From assembly GCA_902761665.1 (NCBI GenBank), contig CACWLA010000028.1, positions 1-46,478 on the forward strand: a stretch of DNA of 46,478 nt, written 5' to 3'. This stretch comes from an uncultured Lachnospiraceae bacterium. GTDB lineage: Bacteria; Bacillota; Clostridia; Lachnospirales; Lachnospiraceae. A model generated the notes under the pieces. That model had not been told where the DNA came from. It searched no databases and saw nothing but the letters and a program-made list of their open reading frames with translations. Shown piece by piece: positions 17,035 through 28,445 of the stretch. Within the stretch, counting starts at the first letter, position 1, and each line of letters begins with the position of its first letter. A program made the position numbers and the translations under genes.

Positions 17035-17571
17035 TTATTCTTCGTCAAAGATCACGTAGCCGATGTAGTTCAGGTTGCGGTAGTACTGGTCGTAATCCAG
17101 ACCGTAGCCGACCACGAACTTGTCCTCGATGGTAAAGCCGCAGTAGTCCACCACGACCTCCGGATGCACCCGGCGCGACGGCTTGTCAAGCAGGGTCGCG
17201 AGCTTCAGGGAAGCCGGTTTGCGGCGGGCCAGGATATCCTGCAGGTACCACAGCGTATTGCCGGAGTCGATGATGTCTTCGATGATGATCACGTGGCGGC
17301 CTTCGATCGGTTCGTCAAGGTCCTTGTTCATGCGGACCGCGCCGCTGGATACCGTACCGCTGCCGTAGCTCGAACAGCTCATGTAGTCAAAGGTCACGGG
17401 GACCGTCAGATATTTTGACAGTTCGCACATGAACGGCACGCTGCCCTTCAGAATGCAGATGAGATGGAGCTGCTTTCCCTCATAGTCCCGGTTGATCTGC
17501 GCGGCGACCTCACGGATGCGCGCTTCGACTTCCTCACTGCTGATCAGAACGCCCAGATGATGTTTTTTCAT
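17035..17571 (-). CDS. hpt: Hypoxanthine phosphoribosyltransferase
   Basis: Purine-salvage enzyme converting hypoxanthine or guanine plus PRPP to IMP or GMP. 178 residues. The PRPP-binding loop [13 protein letters not shown] (95-107) and the N-terminal LKGSVPFM segment (41-48) are diagnostic. A GGGGGAG site lies just before the ATG, inside the end of tilS; the two genes overlap by 38 bases. The tilS-hpt-ftsH cluster is conserved in Bacillota. Confidence 0.97.
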   Translation of the reverse strand: MKKHHLGVLISSEEVEARIREVAAQINRDYEGKQLHLICILKGSVPFMCELSKYLTVPVTFDYMSCSSYGSGTVSSGAVRMNKDLDEPIEGRHVIIIEDIIDSGNTLWYLQDILARRKPASLKLATLLDKPSRRVHPEVVVDYCGFTIEDKFVVGYGLDYDQYYRNLNYIGYVIFDEE

Positions 17572-18964
17572 GATCTCCCCCGTATCTTATCTCAATGATC
17601 GTTTTGGTTTTATCCGTTATTTTCGCCGCTTCGGAAATGCGGTATCCGACGATCCACAGGACGTGGCTGCCGTCTGCGGCAAGCGGGACTTTGTCCCTCC
17701 TGCCGGACGGGACTTTTTCATTGACAAAAAAGTCCTGCAGGCTCTGCCTGCCTCCGCCCGGAAGCGTCAGATAATCGCCTTTCCGTCTCGTGCGGAAGCA
17801 CAGCGTTCCGTTAATTGTATCATAATCCAGCCGTTTCGTATACTGCTTTTTCGGGATCTCCGGGTTTTTTCCTGCCGGAAATACCCGGGTCTCAAAGCGG
17901 TCTGAAAGGTCGGCCGGGGCATTTTCTTCCGTTTCGGCGCCCTCTTTGCGGACGGGTCCGGCAGCAAGGCGCAGCCCGGTCTGTTCGAGGAGGACCGTGC
18001 GGCCGCCGGGAAGGCGGATCTTTCTTCCGCTCTGACCGGACAGCAGGTCTTCCAGCGCTGCGTAATGCACTTCGCCGACGTCCTTAAGGCCGCCGCTTTC
18101 CGCAAGCCATAAGGCGAAGACGCGCTGCCGGAGGACCGGATCTTCCCTCCGGAGAGTTTCTGCGTCAAGGCTTCCGTCCGGACGGCGGAGATTTTCCAGG
18201 GCTTCCCGGGCCAGGCGGTCCAGAAAGTCCTCCTGCGCCGCCAGTTTTGCAGCAAGTGCTGCAGCATGCCGCGCCGCTCCCGGCCACAGATCCTCCAGTA
18301 CCGGCAGGACTTCCGTCCGCAGGCGGCTCCGGCTGTTTTCTCCGGAGGCGTTGGTCGAATCTTCGCACCAGCCCGTTCCCTGCGCCGTCACGTAGGCTTC
18401 GATCTCTTCGCGGGATGCCTTAAGCAGCGGACGGATGAGCGTGAAGCCGCGCTCATCTTCCCGCAGCGGCCGCATGCCGGCAAATCCGGCCGGTCCCGTT
18501 CCGCGGGCGAGTCCCATCAGCAGCGTTTCCGCCTGATCGTTCAGATGGTGGGCGGCGGCAACTTTCGCGCCTTTCGCCTTCGCCTCTTCGGCAAAGATCT
18601 CCAGGCGGCGCCGCCTTCCGGCTTCCTCAAGGCTCTCCCCGCTTTCCGCGGCGGCCTTCGGAATGTCCTCATGCCTCACGGTCAGCGGAACGCCGAGGCG
18701 TTCGCAGAGTTCCCGGCAGAAGGCTTCGTCACGCGCCGCTTCCTCGCCGCGGATCCCGTGATTGACGTGCAGGGCGGAAACGCCGGCGAGTCCCAGCTGC
18801 CCCGCAAGCTTCGTCAAAAGCAGCAGCAGGCAGACGGAATCACAGCCCCCGGAAAGCGCGCAGATGACGCGCTCGCCCGGAGCGAGCAGGGCATTTTTAC
18901 GGATATATTCCGCCGTCCTTCGTTCCATCAGGCTTTGCCGCTCCCGTTTTCGGGTCCCGAGCAC
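17534..18964 (-). CDS. tilS: tRNA(Ile)-lysidine synthetase
   Basis: Modifies C34 of tRNA-Ile(CAU) to lysidine, allowing AUA decoding; essential in most bacteria. The PP-loop ATP motif SGGCDS (38-43 from the first ATG) is followed by VSALHVNHGIRGEEAARDEAFC and the AAAHHLNDQAETLLMGLARGTG segment, all typical. The C-terminal part (GDYLTLPGGGRQSLQDFFVNEKVP) matches the TilS C domain. The start is uncertain: ATG 18964 is given, but ATG 18928 (MERRTAEYIRKN) agrees better with the usual N-terminus. Neither has a strong ribosome site. The 3' end overlaps hpt by 38 bases. Confidence 0.96.
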   Translation of the reverse strand: MLGTRKRERQSLMERRTAEYIRKNALLAPGERVICALSGGCDSVCLLLLLTKLAGQLGLAGVSALHVNHGIRGEEAARDEAFCRELCERLGVPLTVRHEDIPKAAAESGESLEEAGRRRRLEIFAEEAKAKGAKVAAAHHLNDQAETLLMGLARGTGPAGFAGMRPLREDERGFTLIRPLLKASREEIEAYVTAQGTGWCEDSTNASGENSRSRLRTEVLPVLEDLWPGAARHAAALAAKLAAQEDFLDRLAREALENLRRPDGSLDAETLRREDPVLRQRVFALWLAESGGLKDVGEVHYAALEDLLSGQSGRKIRLPGGRTVLLEQTGLRLAAGPVRKEGAETEENAPADLSDRFETRVFPAGKNPEIPKKQYTKRLDYDTINGTLCFRTRRKGDYLTLPGGGRQSLQDFFVNEKVPSGRRDKVPLAADGSHVLWIVGYRISEAAKITDKTKTIIEIRYGGDHEKTSSGRSDQQ

Positions 18965-18986
18965 ATCTTCGCCCGGTCTTTCCCTT

Positions 18987-19352
18987 TTATTCGCTCGGTT
19001 TCACGATGACGTCGCCCGGAAAGACGAGTCCCAGTTTTTCCCTGGCCACCTGCTCGATGTACTTCAGGGTCTGCCGGAGGCGGGTCTCCAGGTCCAGTTT
19101 CTCAGCGACGCTCTCTTCGATCTCCAGTTCAGCGACCAGCTCGCTCTCACGGGCCAGGTACGACGCCTCCTTCTGCTTCAGGGAGCGGATGTAGATGCCC
19201 ATGCCCACGATGAGGAAGACGGCAACGACCGCCAGCGCGATGACCGAAGCCTTGCGCTGCCGGCGTTCCTTCCTGGCTTTCTTCGCCCTGGCCTCCCGCT
19301 CGATGCGGGCGCCCGTCATGCGGTCTTCAAAATGCTGTTCTCCGTTGTTCAT
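18987..19352 (-). CDS. divIC: Septum formation initiator protein (DivIC/FtsB)
   Basis: 121 residues. A basic cytoplasmic N-terminus (REARAKKARKERRQRK) is followed by one helix (about 36-54), a coiled coil (about 57-95, charged heptads), and the family-typical end YIEQVAREKLGLVFPGDVIV. Forms the FtsL-DivIB-DivIC division subcomplex at the septum. Located 10 bp after rqcP, as in Bacillus, though without the sporulation genes that lie there in B. subtilis. Confidence 0.94.
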   Translation of the reverse strand: MNNGEQHFEDRMTGARIEREARAKKARKERRQRKASVIALAVVAVFLIVGMGIYIRSLKQKEASYLARESELVAELEIEESVAEKLDLETRLRQTLKYIEQVAREKLGLVFPGDVIVKPSE

Positions 19353-19362
19353 GGCCTTGCCC

Positions 19363-19602
19363 CTACAGATATTCGAACAGGCCGTCGGCCTCTTCCTTGC
19401 GGACCGTCTCCTGCACGCTCAGGACCCGCACTTTTACGGCGCGGTTGCCGAAGCCGATCTCCAGCACGTCGCCCTCTTTCACCTCATATGAGGCCTTCAC
19501 CGGCCGTCCGTTCGCCGTGACCCGTCCCGCGTCGCAGGCTTCGTTGGCCACGGTGCGCCGCTTGATGAGCCGCGAGACCTTCAGATATTTGTCCAATCTC
19601 AT
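19363..19602 (-). CDS. rqcP: S4-domain RNA-binding protein RqcP (YabO)
   Basis: 79 residues, essentially a single S4 fold: MRLDKYLKVSRLIKRRTVANEAC, then AGRVTANGRPVKASYEVKEGD. RqcP works with RqcH on stalled 50S subunits, helping to add C-terminal alanine tails during ribosome rescue. It could instead be called an HslR-like heat-shock S4 protein, but position next to divIC favours RqcP. GGAGG precedes the ATG. It lies 27 bp after mazG. Confidence 0.93.
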   Translation of the reverse strand: MRLDKYLKVSRLIKRRTVANEACDAGRVTANGRPVKASYEVKEGDVLEIGFGNRAVKVRVLSVQETVRKEEADGLFEYL

Positions 19603-19629
19603 CGGTTTTTCCTCCGAATCGCCGTTTCC

Positions 19630-20037
19630 TTATTTCTTCAGCCTTCCGGCTTTTTCCTCAGCCTTCACCCGTTTCCAGATGTCCAACGCCTCCTCGGGCG
19701 TTTCCGCCTTTTCGTCGCCGAAAACGTGCGGATGGCGGCGGATCATCTTCCGCGCGCAGCTCGTAATGACGCTGTCAAAATCGAAATATCCATCCGCCTC
19801 AGCCATGTCGGCGTAGAGCAGGAGCTGCAGGAGCACGTCGCCGAGTTCCTCGCATAGGTTGTCCATGTCACCGTGATCGACGGCTTCCTGGACTTCCTGC
19901 GCCTCATCGAGGATGAAGGGCTTCAGGCTCACGTAATCGAGGGAGCGGTCCCAGGGACATCCGCCTTCGCCGCGCAGCTCATGGATGATCTCCCTGAGCT
20001 CGGCCAGGCCGTACTTTTCCTTCAGTTCCCGCTTCAT
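19630..20037 (-). CDS. mazG: MazG-type nucleoside triphosphate pyrophosphohydrolase, single domain
   Basis: House-cleaning enzyme that hydrolyses (often aberrant) NTPs to NMPs and PPi. 135 residues: CPWDRSLDYVSLKPF, then the metal-binding helices LDEAQEVQEAV and CEELGDVLLQ (Glu63, Glu64, Asp67), then RRHPHVFGD. This is about half the length of two-domain MazG and lacks the tetrapyrrole-methylase domain fused to it in Bacillus YabN. The start codon overlaps the clpX stop (ATGA). Confidence 0.94.
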   Translation of the reverse strand: MKRELKEKYGLAELREIIHELRGEGGCPWDRSLDYVSLKPFILDEAQEVQEAVDHGDMDNLCEELGDVLLQLLLYADMAEADGYFDFDSVITSCARKMIRRHPHVFGDEKAETPEEALDIWKRVKAEEKAGRLKK

Positions 20038-21563
20038 CTCGTCTCTCCCGCCGGCAGGGCGCTCTCCCCGGCCGCATCCGGCAGCGCGAGCTGTCCCCGC
20101 AGCTCGATCTTCGGTCCGCCCTTCTTTTCCAGGTAGTCCCGGGTGATGGTCACGCGGCCGATGTTGTCGTCCTTCGGGATCTCATACATGATGTCGAGCA
20201 TGTATTCTTCCAGAATGGCCCTGAGCCCGCGGGCGCCGGTCTTCTTTTCCATGGCCTTCTCGGCGATCAGTTCGAGCGCGCCTTCTTCAAAACGCAGGTC
20301 CACCTCGTCCATGGCGAGGAGCTTCACGTACTGCTTCAGGATGGCGTTCTTCGGTTCCTTCAGGATCCGCACCAGGTAGTCGCGGGAAAGGCTCTCGAGC
20401 GTCACGAGGACGGGCAGGCGGCCGAGGAATTCCGGGATCATCCCGAATTTCCGGAGGTCTTCCATGCTCGCCTTCATGAGAATGTTGTCATCGTCCGTGC
20501 TTCCCTCGCCGATCTTCAGTTCGCCGGAGAAGCCGATGCCGGCGCTCTTGTTCAGCCGTTCGCGGATGATGTTTTCCATCTCGGGGAAGGCGCCGCCGCA
20601 GATGAAGAGGATGTTGCTCGTGTCGATCATCGTCGTGGGTACCATCGGGTTCTTACTGGTCGCGCCGATCGGGATCTCCATCTTCGTGCCCTCGAGCATC
20701 TTCAGGAGTTCCTGCTGCACCGATTCGCCGGAAACGTCGCGGCTCGTCATGTTCTGCTTCTTCGCGATCTTGTCGATCTCATCGATGTAGACGATGCCGT
20801 GTTCCGCGCGGTCGACGTCGTTGTCCGAGGCCATGAGCAGCTTCGAAAGCACGCTCTCGATGTCGTCGCCGATGTAGCCGGCTTCGGTGAGGCTTGTCGC
20901 GTCCGCGATCGCGAGCGGCACCTTCAAAAGGCCCGCAAGAGTCTTCACGAGGTAGGTCTTGCCGGAGCCCGTCGGTCCGATCATCAGCATGTTCGATTTC
21001 TCGATCTCGATGCCGTCCTTCTTCTCGCAGAACACGCGCTTGTAATGATTGTATACGGCCACGGACATGGCTTTTTTGGCCCGTTCCTGGCCGACCACGT
21101 ATTCGTCCAGCATGCCCTTGATGCGGTGCGGGCGCGGGATGTCCTTCATGGTCAGTTTTTCGGCTTCCTTCTCGGCTTCGGTCTTCCGCTTCTTCACGGT
21201 CTTGCCCTGGGCTTCGGGGCCGTCGGGCGTGATGCGGCCGAGCTGGATGCGTCCGATGGGGATCTTCGGCAGGCTGTTGATGTCGAGCCCGCTTTGATTA
21301 AAACTGTCAAAGGACTTCTGCATGCAGTCCGTGCAGATGTTGAAGCCGCCGGGCAGCTGCATCATGCCGCTCGTCTGGCTCTCCGGACGGTGGCACATGC
21401 TGCAGTAGCGCTCGCTGCGGCGTCCTCCGCCGCCGGGGCTCTGCTGCTTCCCGCCTTTTCCGTCTCCGCCGGAGGGTTTTCCGCCCTCTTCTTCCACGGC
21501 GTCCAGGATGTCGGTATCCACGTCGTCGTCCGTACGTTTATCGTTGTCAAATTCACTCATCAT
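20034..21563 (-). CDS. clpX: ATP-dependent protease ATPase subunit ClpX, extended form
   Basis: AAA+ unfoldase that feeds substrates to ClpP. 509 residues from the ATG at 21563, chosen because GAGGAG lies eight bases upstream. Zinc-binding domain cysteines 54, 57, 77, 80 (CSMC...CTDC); Walker A GPTGSGKT (196-203); pore loop GYIGDD (229-234); Walker B VYIDEID; ClpP-binding IGF (343-345). Usual ClpX is about 410-430 residues. Here there is a 50-residue acidic/Gly-rich N-terminal extension before the zinc domain and a longer charged linker ([15 protein letters not shown]). No clpP is in the window. The 5' end overlaps uvrA by 11 bases. Confidence 0.96.
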   Translation of the reverse strand: MMSEFDNDKRTDDDVDTDILDAVEEEGGKPSGGDGKGGKQQSPGGGGRRSERYCSMCHRPESQTSGMMQLPGGFNICTDCMQKSFDSFNQSGLDINSLPKIPIGRIQLGRITPDGPEAQGKTVKKRKTEAEKEAEKLTMKDIPRPHRIKGMLDEYVVGQERAKKAMSVAVYNHYKRVFCEKKDGIEIEKSNMLMIGPTGSGKTYLVKTLAGLLKVPLAIADATSLTEAGYIGDDIESVLSKLLMASDNDVDRAEHGIVYIDEIDKIAKKQNMTSRDVSGESVQQELLKMLEGTKMEIPIGATSKNPMVPTTMIDTSNILFICGGAFPEMENIIRERLNKSAGIGFSGELKIGEGSTDDDNILMKASMEDLRKFGMIPEFLGRLPVLVTLESLSRDYLVRILKEPKNAILKQYVKLLAMDEVDLRFEEGALELIAEKAMEKKTGARGLRAILEEYMLDIMYEIPKDDNIGRVTITRDYLEKKGGPKIELRGQLALPDAAGESALPAGETR

Positions 21564-24354
21564 CTTGCTTCTCCTCACAGAGATATGTCCGTTCCAGCGT
21601 CTTTTTGATGTACTGACCGGTGTAGGAACTTTCGACCGCCGCCACCTCCTCGGGCGTTCCCTGCGCGAGCAGGGTGCCGCCGGCGTCGCCGCCTTCGGGG
21701 CCGAGGTCGATGATCCAGTCAGCGCACTTGATCACGTCCAGATTATGTTCAATGACCACCACCGTATTGCCGCCGGAGGCCAGTTTCTTCAGGATCTCCG
21801 TCAGCTTGTGGACGTCCGCGAAATGCAGGCCGGTGGTCGGTTCGTCCAGGATGTACAGAGTCCGGCCGGTCTCCCGGCGGGACAGTTCGGTCGCCAGCTT
21901 GATGCGCTGCGCTTCGCCGCCCGAAAGGGTGGTCGAGGGCTGGCCGAGCCGGATGTAGCCAAGCCCGACCTCGTACAGCATTTTGATCTTCTGGCGGATG
22001 GCCGGCACGTGCTCGAAGAAGGGCAGCGCCTCTTCCACGGTCATGTCCAGGACCTCCGCAATGTTCTTCCCCTTATAGCGCACCTCCAGAGTCTCGCGGT
22101 TGTAGCGTTTGCCGCCGCAGACCTCGCAGGGTACGTAGACGTCAGCCAGGAAATGCATCTCGATCTTAATGATGCCGTCGCCCGAGCAGGCTTCGCAGCG
22201 CCCGCCCCTCACGTTGAAGCTGAAGCGCCCCTTCTGGTAGCCTCTTGCCTTTGCGTCGGCCGTCTGCGCGAAGAGGTCGCGGATCAGGTCGAAGGCGCCG
22301 GTATAGGTCGCCGGGTTCGAGCGGGGCGTGCCGTCGCACTTGCCGGCTTCGATCTTCGTGCGGTACAGCATCCGCGACGCGTTCTTGTACAGGATCTCGT
22401 TGACGAGCGAGCTCTTGCCCGAACCGGAAACACCGGTCACGCAGGTGAAAACGCCTGTCGGGAAGGCCACGTCGATGTGCTTTAAGTTATGCTCCGCCGC
22501 GCCGCGGACGGTGATCCAGCCGGTCGGCTGTTTCCTGACCTTCGGCACCGGGATGCGCTTCCTGCCGGAAAGATAATCGCCGGTGACCGATCGCGGACAG
22601 TTGATCAGGTCCTGTGCGGTGCCGACCGCCACGACCTCGCCGCCGTGTTCGCCGGCACCGGGACCGATGTCGATGATCGTATCCGCGGCCCACATGGTCT
22701 CTTCATCGTGTTCGACCACGAGCACGCTGTTGCCGAGGTCGCGCAGATGCTTTAAGGTCGCAAGGAGCTTGGCGTTGTCCCGCTGGTGCAGGCCGATGGA
22801 CGGCTCGTCCAGGATGTAGGAGACACCGACGAGGCCGCTGCCCACCTGCGTCGCAAGGCGGATGCGCTGGCTCTCGCCGCCGGAAAGGGTCCCGGCTGCC
22901 CGCGTAAGGCTCAGGTAATCGAGGCCGACGTCCACGAGGAAGCCGAGTCTCGCGTTTACCTCGCGGAGGATGGGCGTCGCGATCGTCTGCTCGTTCGGCG
23001 TGAAGCGCACAGCTGCCAGATCTTTCTTGATCTCACCCACGGGCTGGTTCGTCAGATCGTAGATATTCTTGCCGCCGACCGTGACCGCCAGGGAAGTTTT
23101 CTTAAGCCGCATCCCTTTACACGTCTCGCACGGTGCAAATCTCATATAATTTTCGTATTCAGCCTTGAAGGTCGCGCTGCTTTCGCGGTAGCGCCGCTCC
23201 AGGTTCGCAATCAGGCCTTCGAACTTCACGTCGTAGACGCCGGTTCCGCGCTGGCTCTTGTAATGCACCGGAACGGTATCCGGAAAACCGTCAAACACGA
23301 AGCGCTGCTGAAAGACCGGGTCGAGATCCTTAAAAGGAACGTTCATGTCGATATGGTAGAAGTCCGCGAGCGCCTTGTTTACCGCATAGCCGAAACTGTC
23401 CTTCTTGTTTGAATTGATCCAGCCCGGCGCGAGGATGCAGCCCTCGCTGAAGCTCTTCTCTTCGTCAACGATCAGTTCCTTCGCGAACTTCATCGTATAG
23501 CCGAGGCCTAGGCAGTCAGGGCAGGCGCCGAAAGGATTGTTGAAGGAAAAGCTCCGCGGCTCGATCTCCTCCATGCTGATGCCGCAGTCGGGACAGGCGA
23601 AATGCTCGCTGAAGGTCAGGACCTCTCCCTCGATGTCCGCCGAGACCAGGCCGTCCGCAAGGCCGAGCGCCGTCTCCAGCGAATCCGTCATGCGGGTGCC
23701 GATGCCCGGCCGCACCGCGATGCGGTCCACGACGATCTCAATATTGTGCTTGATGTTCTTGTCAAGGACGATCTCCTCGTCAAGGTCCCTGACCTCGCCG
23801 TCCACGCGCGCCCGCACGAATCCGCGGCGCTTCGCATCCTCCAGGAGTTTCTCGTGGCGGCCTTTCTTGCCGCGCACGACCGGCGCGAGGATCTGGATGC
23901 GCGTCCGTTCGGGATAACGCATCAGCTGTTCGACCATCTCGTCGACGGTCTGCCTGCGGATCTCGCGGCCGCAGTTCGGGCAGTGGGGGATGCCCACCCG
24001 CGCATACAGAAGGCGCAGGTAATCGTAGATCTCCGTCACGGTCCCCACGGTCGAGCGCGGGTTCCGGTTCGTCGACTTCTGGTCAATGGAAATGGCCGGC
24101 GAAAGGCCGGTGATGGACTCGACGTCCGGCTTGTCCATCTGTCCCAGGAACTGTCTCGCGTAGGAGGAAAGCGACTCCATGTAGCGCCGCTGCCCTTCCG
24201 CGTAAATGGTCTCGAAGGCAAGCGAGGACTTGCCCGAACCGGAGAGACCCGTCAGCACCACCAGTTCGTTCCGCGGAATGTCCACGTTCAGATGCTTTAA
24301 GTTGTTCTCCGCTGCGCCGCGGACCTTGATATACTGTTTCGGCATTCTTTCCAC
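21553..24354 (-). CDS. uvrA: Excinuclease ABC subunit A
   Basis: DNA damage sensor of nucleotide excision repair. 933 residues with two ABC ATPase modules: Walker A GLSGSGKS near 36-43 and [15 protein letters not shown] in the second half, signatures [10 protein letters not shown] and [10 protein letters not shown], and zinc fingers ([10 protein letters not shown]..., [10 protein letters not shown]). The start is GTG at 24354 with GAGGAG nine bases upstream; the first ATG is only three codons in. It follows uvrB by 4 bp and overlaps clpX by 11, so it is tightly coupled. Confidence 0.98.
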   Translation of the reverse strand: MERMPKQYIKVRGAAENNLKHLNVDIPRNELVVLTGLSGSGKSSLAFETIYAEGQRRYMESLSSYARQFLGQMDKPDVESITGLSPAISIDQKSTNRNPRSTVGTVTEIYDYLRLLYARVGIPHCPNCGREIRRQTVDEMVEQLMRYPERTRIQILAPVVRGKKGRHEKLLEDAKRRGFVRARVDGEVRDLDEEIVLDKNIKHNIEIVVDRIAVRPGIGTRMTDSLETALGLADGLVSADIEGEVLTFSEHFACPDCGISMEEIEPRSFSFNNPFGACPDCLGLGYTMKFAKELIVDEEKSFSEGCILAPGWINSNKKDSFGYAVNKALADFYHIDMNVPFKDLDPVFQQRFVFDGFPDTVPVHYKSQRGTGVYDVKFEGLIANLERRYRESSATFKAEYENYMRFAPCETCKGMRLKKTSLAVTVGGKNIYDLTNQPVGEIKKDLAAVRFTPNEQTIATPILREVNARLGFLVDVGLDYLSLTRAAGTLSGGESQRIRLATQVGSGLVGVSYILDEPSIGLHQRDNAKLLATLKHLRDLGNSVLVVEHDEETMWAADTIIDIGPGAGEHGGEVVAVGTAQDLINCPRSVTGDYLSGRKRIPVPKVRKQPTGWITVRGAAEHNLKHIDVAFPTGVFTCVTGVSGSGKSSLVNEILYKNASRMLYRTKIEAGKCDGTPRSNPATYTGAFDLIRDLFAQTADAKARGYQKGRFSFNVRGGRCEACSGDGIIKIEMHFLADVYVPCEVCGGKRYNRETLEVRYKGKNIAEVLDMTVEEALPFFEHVPAIRQKIKMLYEVGLGYIRLGQPSTTLSGGEAQRIKLATELSRRETGRTLYILDEPTTGLHFADVHKLTEILKKLASGGNTVVVIEHNLDVIKCADWIIDLGPEGGDAGGTLLAQGTPEEVAAVESSYTGQYIKKTLERTYLCEEKQDDE

Positions 24355-24358
24355 GGCG

Positions 24359-26356
<1,998 letters not shown>

Positions 26357-26407
26357 GCTGCAATGTCTCTCCTCTTCGTGAAAATTCCCCCACTTTCACA
26401 AAATATC

Positions 26408-26436
26408 ATTATAACATAAAGAACCACCGGTGGCAA
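26408..26436 (-). promoter_or_regulatory. Promoter of the uvrB-uvrA-clpX-mazG-rqcP-divIC-tilS-hpt-ftsH run
   Basis: On the minus strand TTGCCA (26431-26436) and TATAAT (26408-26413), spacer 17 bp. No SOS-type LexA box (GAACN4GTTC-like) is evident next to it. A CCACCGGTGG palindrome overlaps the -35. Confidence 0.85.
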
Positions 26437-26496
26437 GAAAGCCGCCGGCGGGGAAATCTTAAGAGTTTATGAACCCCTTTTACCGGGGACGGAAGG

Positions 26497-27456
26497 TCAC
26501 ACGGTCGGCAGGGCGCCGAGAAGTTTCAGCAGCAGGGCGTAAAACAGCGGCAGCGTGAGCAGGGAAAGCGCCGTGGAGATGAGCGCCATGGAGGCGCCCG
26601 GTCTTGCATCCTTCCCGTACTGCGGCGGATAGATGACCGGGTTCAGCCCCAGGGGCAGCGCGTGCACGAAGAGCGCGAAGATCAGGATCCGGTCGTCTGC
26701 ACCTGACAGGTACGCGAGGCCGACCAGCAGCACCGGAAACACGATCATCCGCAGCAGGACCGTCAGGTACGAGCGTTTGTCCGTGACCAGATCCTTCACG
26801 GCAAAGCCGCTGATCGTAACGCCCGTGAGCAGCATCGCCAGCGGGCTGAAGATCTTCGCTCCGGCAGCAATGGCGTCGGACAGGAACACGGGCATGATCT
26901 TTCCGAAGCCGAGAAGCCCCAAAGCGACCCCCGCCGCGATGGAGACCATCGACGGATTCAGCAGGCGCTTCCACTGCGCCTTCGGGCCGTCTCCGCTCGG
27001 GGTGAGGAGCGAGACGCCTATCGTATAGCAGCCCATGGTCACGGGCAGCACGAAGAGCATGTAGTGGTAGAGGATCTCCGGTCCGAAAACGGCCTGCACC
27101 AGGGCGGCGCCGAAGAAGCCGGTATTCGGATAGATCAGTTCATAGCGGTAGAGGTCCCGTTCGTATCCGCTTTTCGCAAAGAGCCCGGAAAGAGGCCGCG
27201 AAATGATGATCAGGACCATTTCCAGCGCCGCGGACAGCAGCATGGCCTGGTAGTTCATCCGGATGGATCCCCAGGTGCAGTTATGGATGAAGGCGTTCAG
27301 GATCATCGCGGGGATGAACAGATAACTCTCCAGTTTTGACAGAACAAGTGCCGCGCCGTCGGGCAGCACCTTCAGCCTGCCGAGGACGAAGCCCGCTGCG
27401 ATGAACAGCAGCATGTAGAGGATCGGGGTCGCGAGCCCGTTGAAGACCGTGATCAT
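26497..27456 (-). CDS. AEC family transporter (second of a tandem pair)
   Basis: 319 residues, about ten helices. MITVFNGLATPILYMLLFIAAGFVLGRLKVLPDGAALVLSKLES matches its neighbour's N-terminus almost throughout, and the tails share VIYPPQYGKDARPGASMALIS. Its ATG overlaps the stop of the upstream copy (ATGA), so the two are translated together. They are probably a duplicated organic-anion carrier pair; whether they form a heteromer is unknown. Confidence 0.9.
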   Translation of the reverse strand: MITVFNGLATPILYMLLFIAAGFVLGRLKVLPDGAALVLSKLESYLFIPAMILNAFIHNCTWGSIRMNYQAMLLSAALEMVLIIISRPLSGLFAKSGYERDLYRYELIYPNTGFFGAALVQAVFGPEILYHYMLFVLPVTMGCYTIGVSLLTPSGDGPKAQWKRLLNPSMVSIAAGVALGLLGFGKIMPVFLSDAIAAGAKIFSPLAMLLTGVTISGFAVKDLVTDKRSYLTVLLRMIVFPVLLVGLAYLSGADDRILIFALFVHALPLGLNPVIYPPQYGKDARPGASMALISTALSLLTLPLFYALLLKLLGALPTV

Positions 27457-28409
27457 GGCGTCACCCCCAGAAGACCCGTCAGCACGACGTAAAAGACGGG
27501 AACGGTGACCAGGCAGAGCAGGCAGGAGACGAGCGCCATGGAGGCGCCGGGCCGGGCATCCTTACCGTAGCGCGGCGGATAGATCACCGGGAAGAGGCCG
27601 AGCGGCATCGCGTGCAGAAAGAGGACGTAGAGCATCAGGCGGTCGTCGGCGCCGGCAAGATACGCAATGCCGAGCATCACCGGCGGGATCAGGACCATGC
27701 GGATCAGGCAGATGGACCAGGATCTTTTCTCCAGGAACATGTCCTTCAGGGCGAAGCCGCCGATCGTCAGACCGGTCAGCAGCATAGCTAACGGACTGAA
27801 CATGTTCGTACAGGCGGTAAGCGCATCGGACAGAAACTGCGGCATGACCTTCTCAAAGCCGGCAAGCCCGAGAGCCGCGCCGAGGAGCGTCGCGGCGATC
27901 GAAGGGTTGAGCAGGTTTTTCAGTTTCGAACCGGTCCCTTCCTCCTGCGGCGTCAGCAGCGGCACGCCGTAGAGGTAGCAGCCGACGCTCATGGGCAGGG
28001 CAAAGAGGATGAAATAGTACAGTGCTTCGGAGCCGAAAAGGGCCTGCACCAGGGCAAAGCCCATGAAGCCCCAGCTGGTATAGATCAGCTGATAGCGGTA
28101 CAGGTTCCGGTAATAGCCTTCCTTCACGAAGAGTTTCGACAGCGGTCCGGCCGCGAGAATGAGCAGGACCTGCAGCCCGAGGCACAGGAGCATCGGACCG
28201 GCATAGCTGCGGACCGATTCGACCGTGCAGTGCCGGATGAAGGAATTCAGGATGATGCCGGGGATGATGAAATCGCTTTCCAGGCGCGATAAGACCGCCG
28301 CCGCGTTATCCGGCAGCACTTTCATCCTGCGCAGGACGAAACCCGCCGCGATGAACAGAAACATGTACAGCAGCGGGTTCAGGAGATTTTTGAAAACGTC
28401 AAACATCAT
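27453..28409 (-). CDS. AEC family transporter (first of a tandem pair)
   Basis: 318 residues, about ten helices. The start is ATGATG at 28404-28409 after GGCGGAGAG. It shares blocks such as LYMFLFIAAGFVLRRMKVLPD, FSPLAMLLTGLTIGGFA and YPPRYGKDARPGASMAL with the gene at 26497. It lies 36 bp after the DUF3810-like gene on the same strand. Substrate unknown. Confidence 0.9.
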   Translation of the reverse strand: MMFDVFKNLLNPLLYMFLFIAAGFVLRRMKVLPDNAAAVLSRLESDFIIPGIILNSFIRHCTVESVRSYAGPMLLCLGLQVLLILAAGPLSKLFVKEGYYRNLYRYQLIYTSWGFMGFALVQALFGSEALYYFILFALPMSVGCYLYGVPLLTPQEEGTGSKLKNLLNPSIAATLLGAALGLAGFEKVMPQFLSDALTACTNMFSPLAMLLTGLTIGGFALKDMFLEKRSWSICLIRMVLIPPVMLGIAYLAGADDRLMLYVLFLHAMPLGLFPVIYPPRYGKDARPGASMALVSCLLCLVTVPVFYVVLTGLLGVTP

Positions 28410-28445
28410 TTACTCTCCGCCGCACCGTGCGGGCGCGGCTGCCGG

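Noticed and set aside
15269-17059. 596-codon plus-strand open frame
   Set aside because: Exactly antisense to ftsH, rich in Arg/His/Asp from GC-skewed reverse codons, no ribosome site or recognisable domain.
26357-26496. SOS box before uvrB
   Set aside because: No GAAC/GTTC-type palindrome near the promoter; the CCACCGGTGG palindrome does not fit LexA sites.
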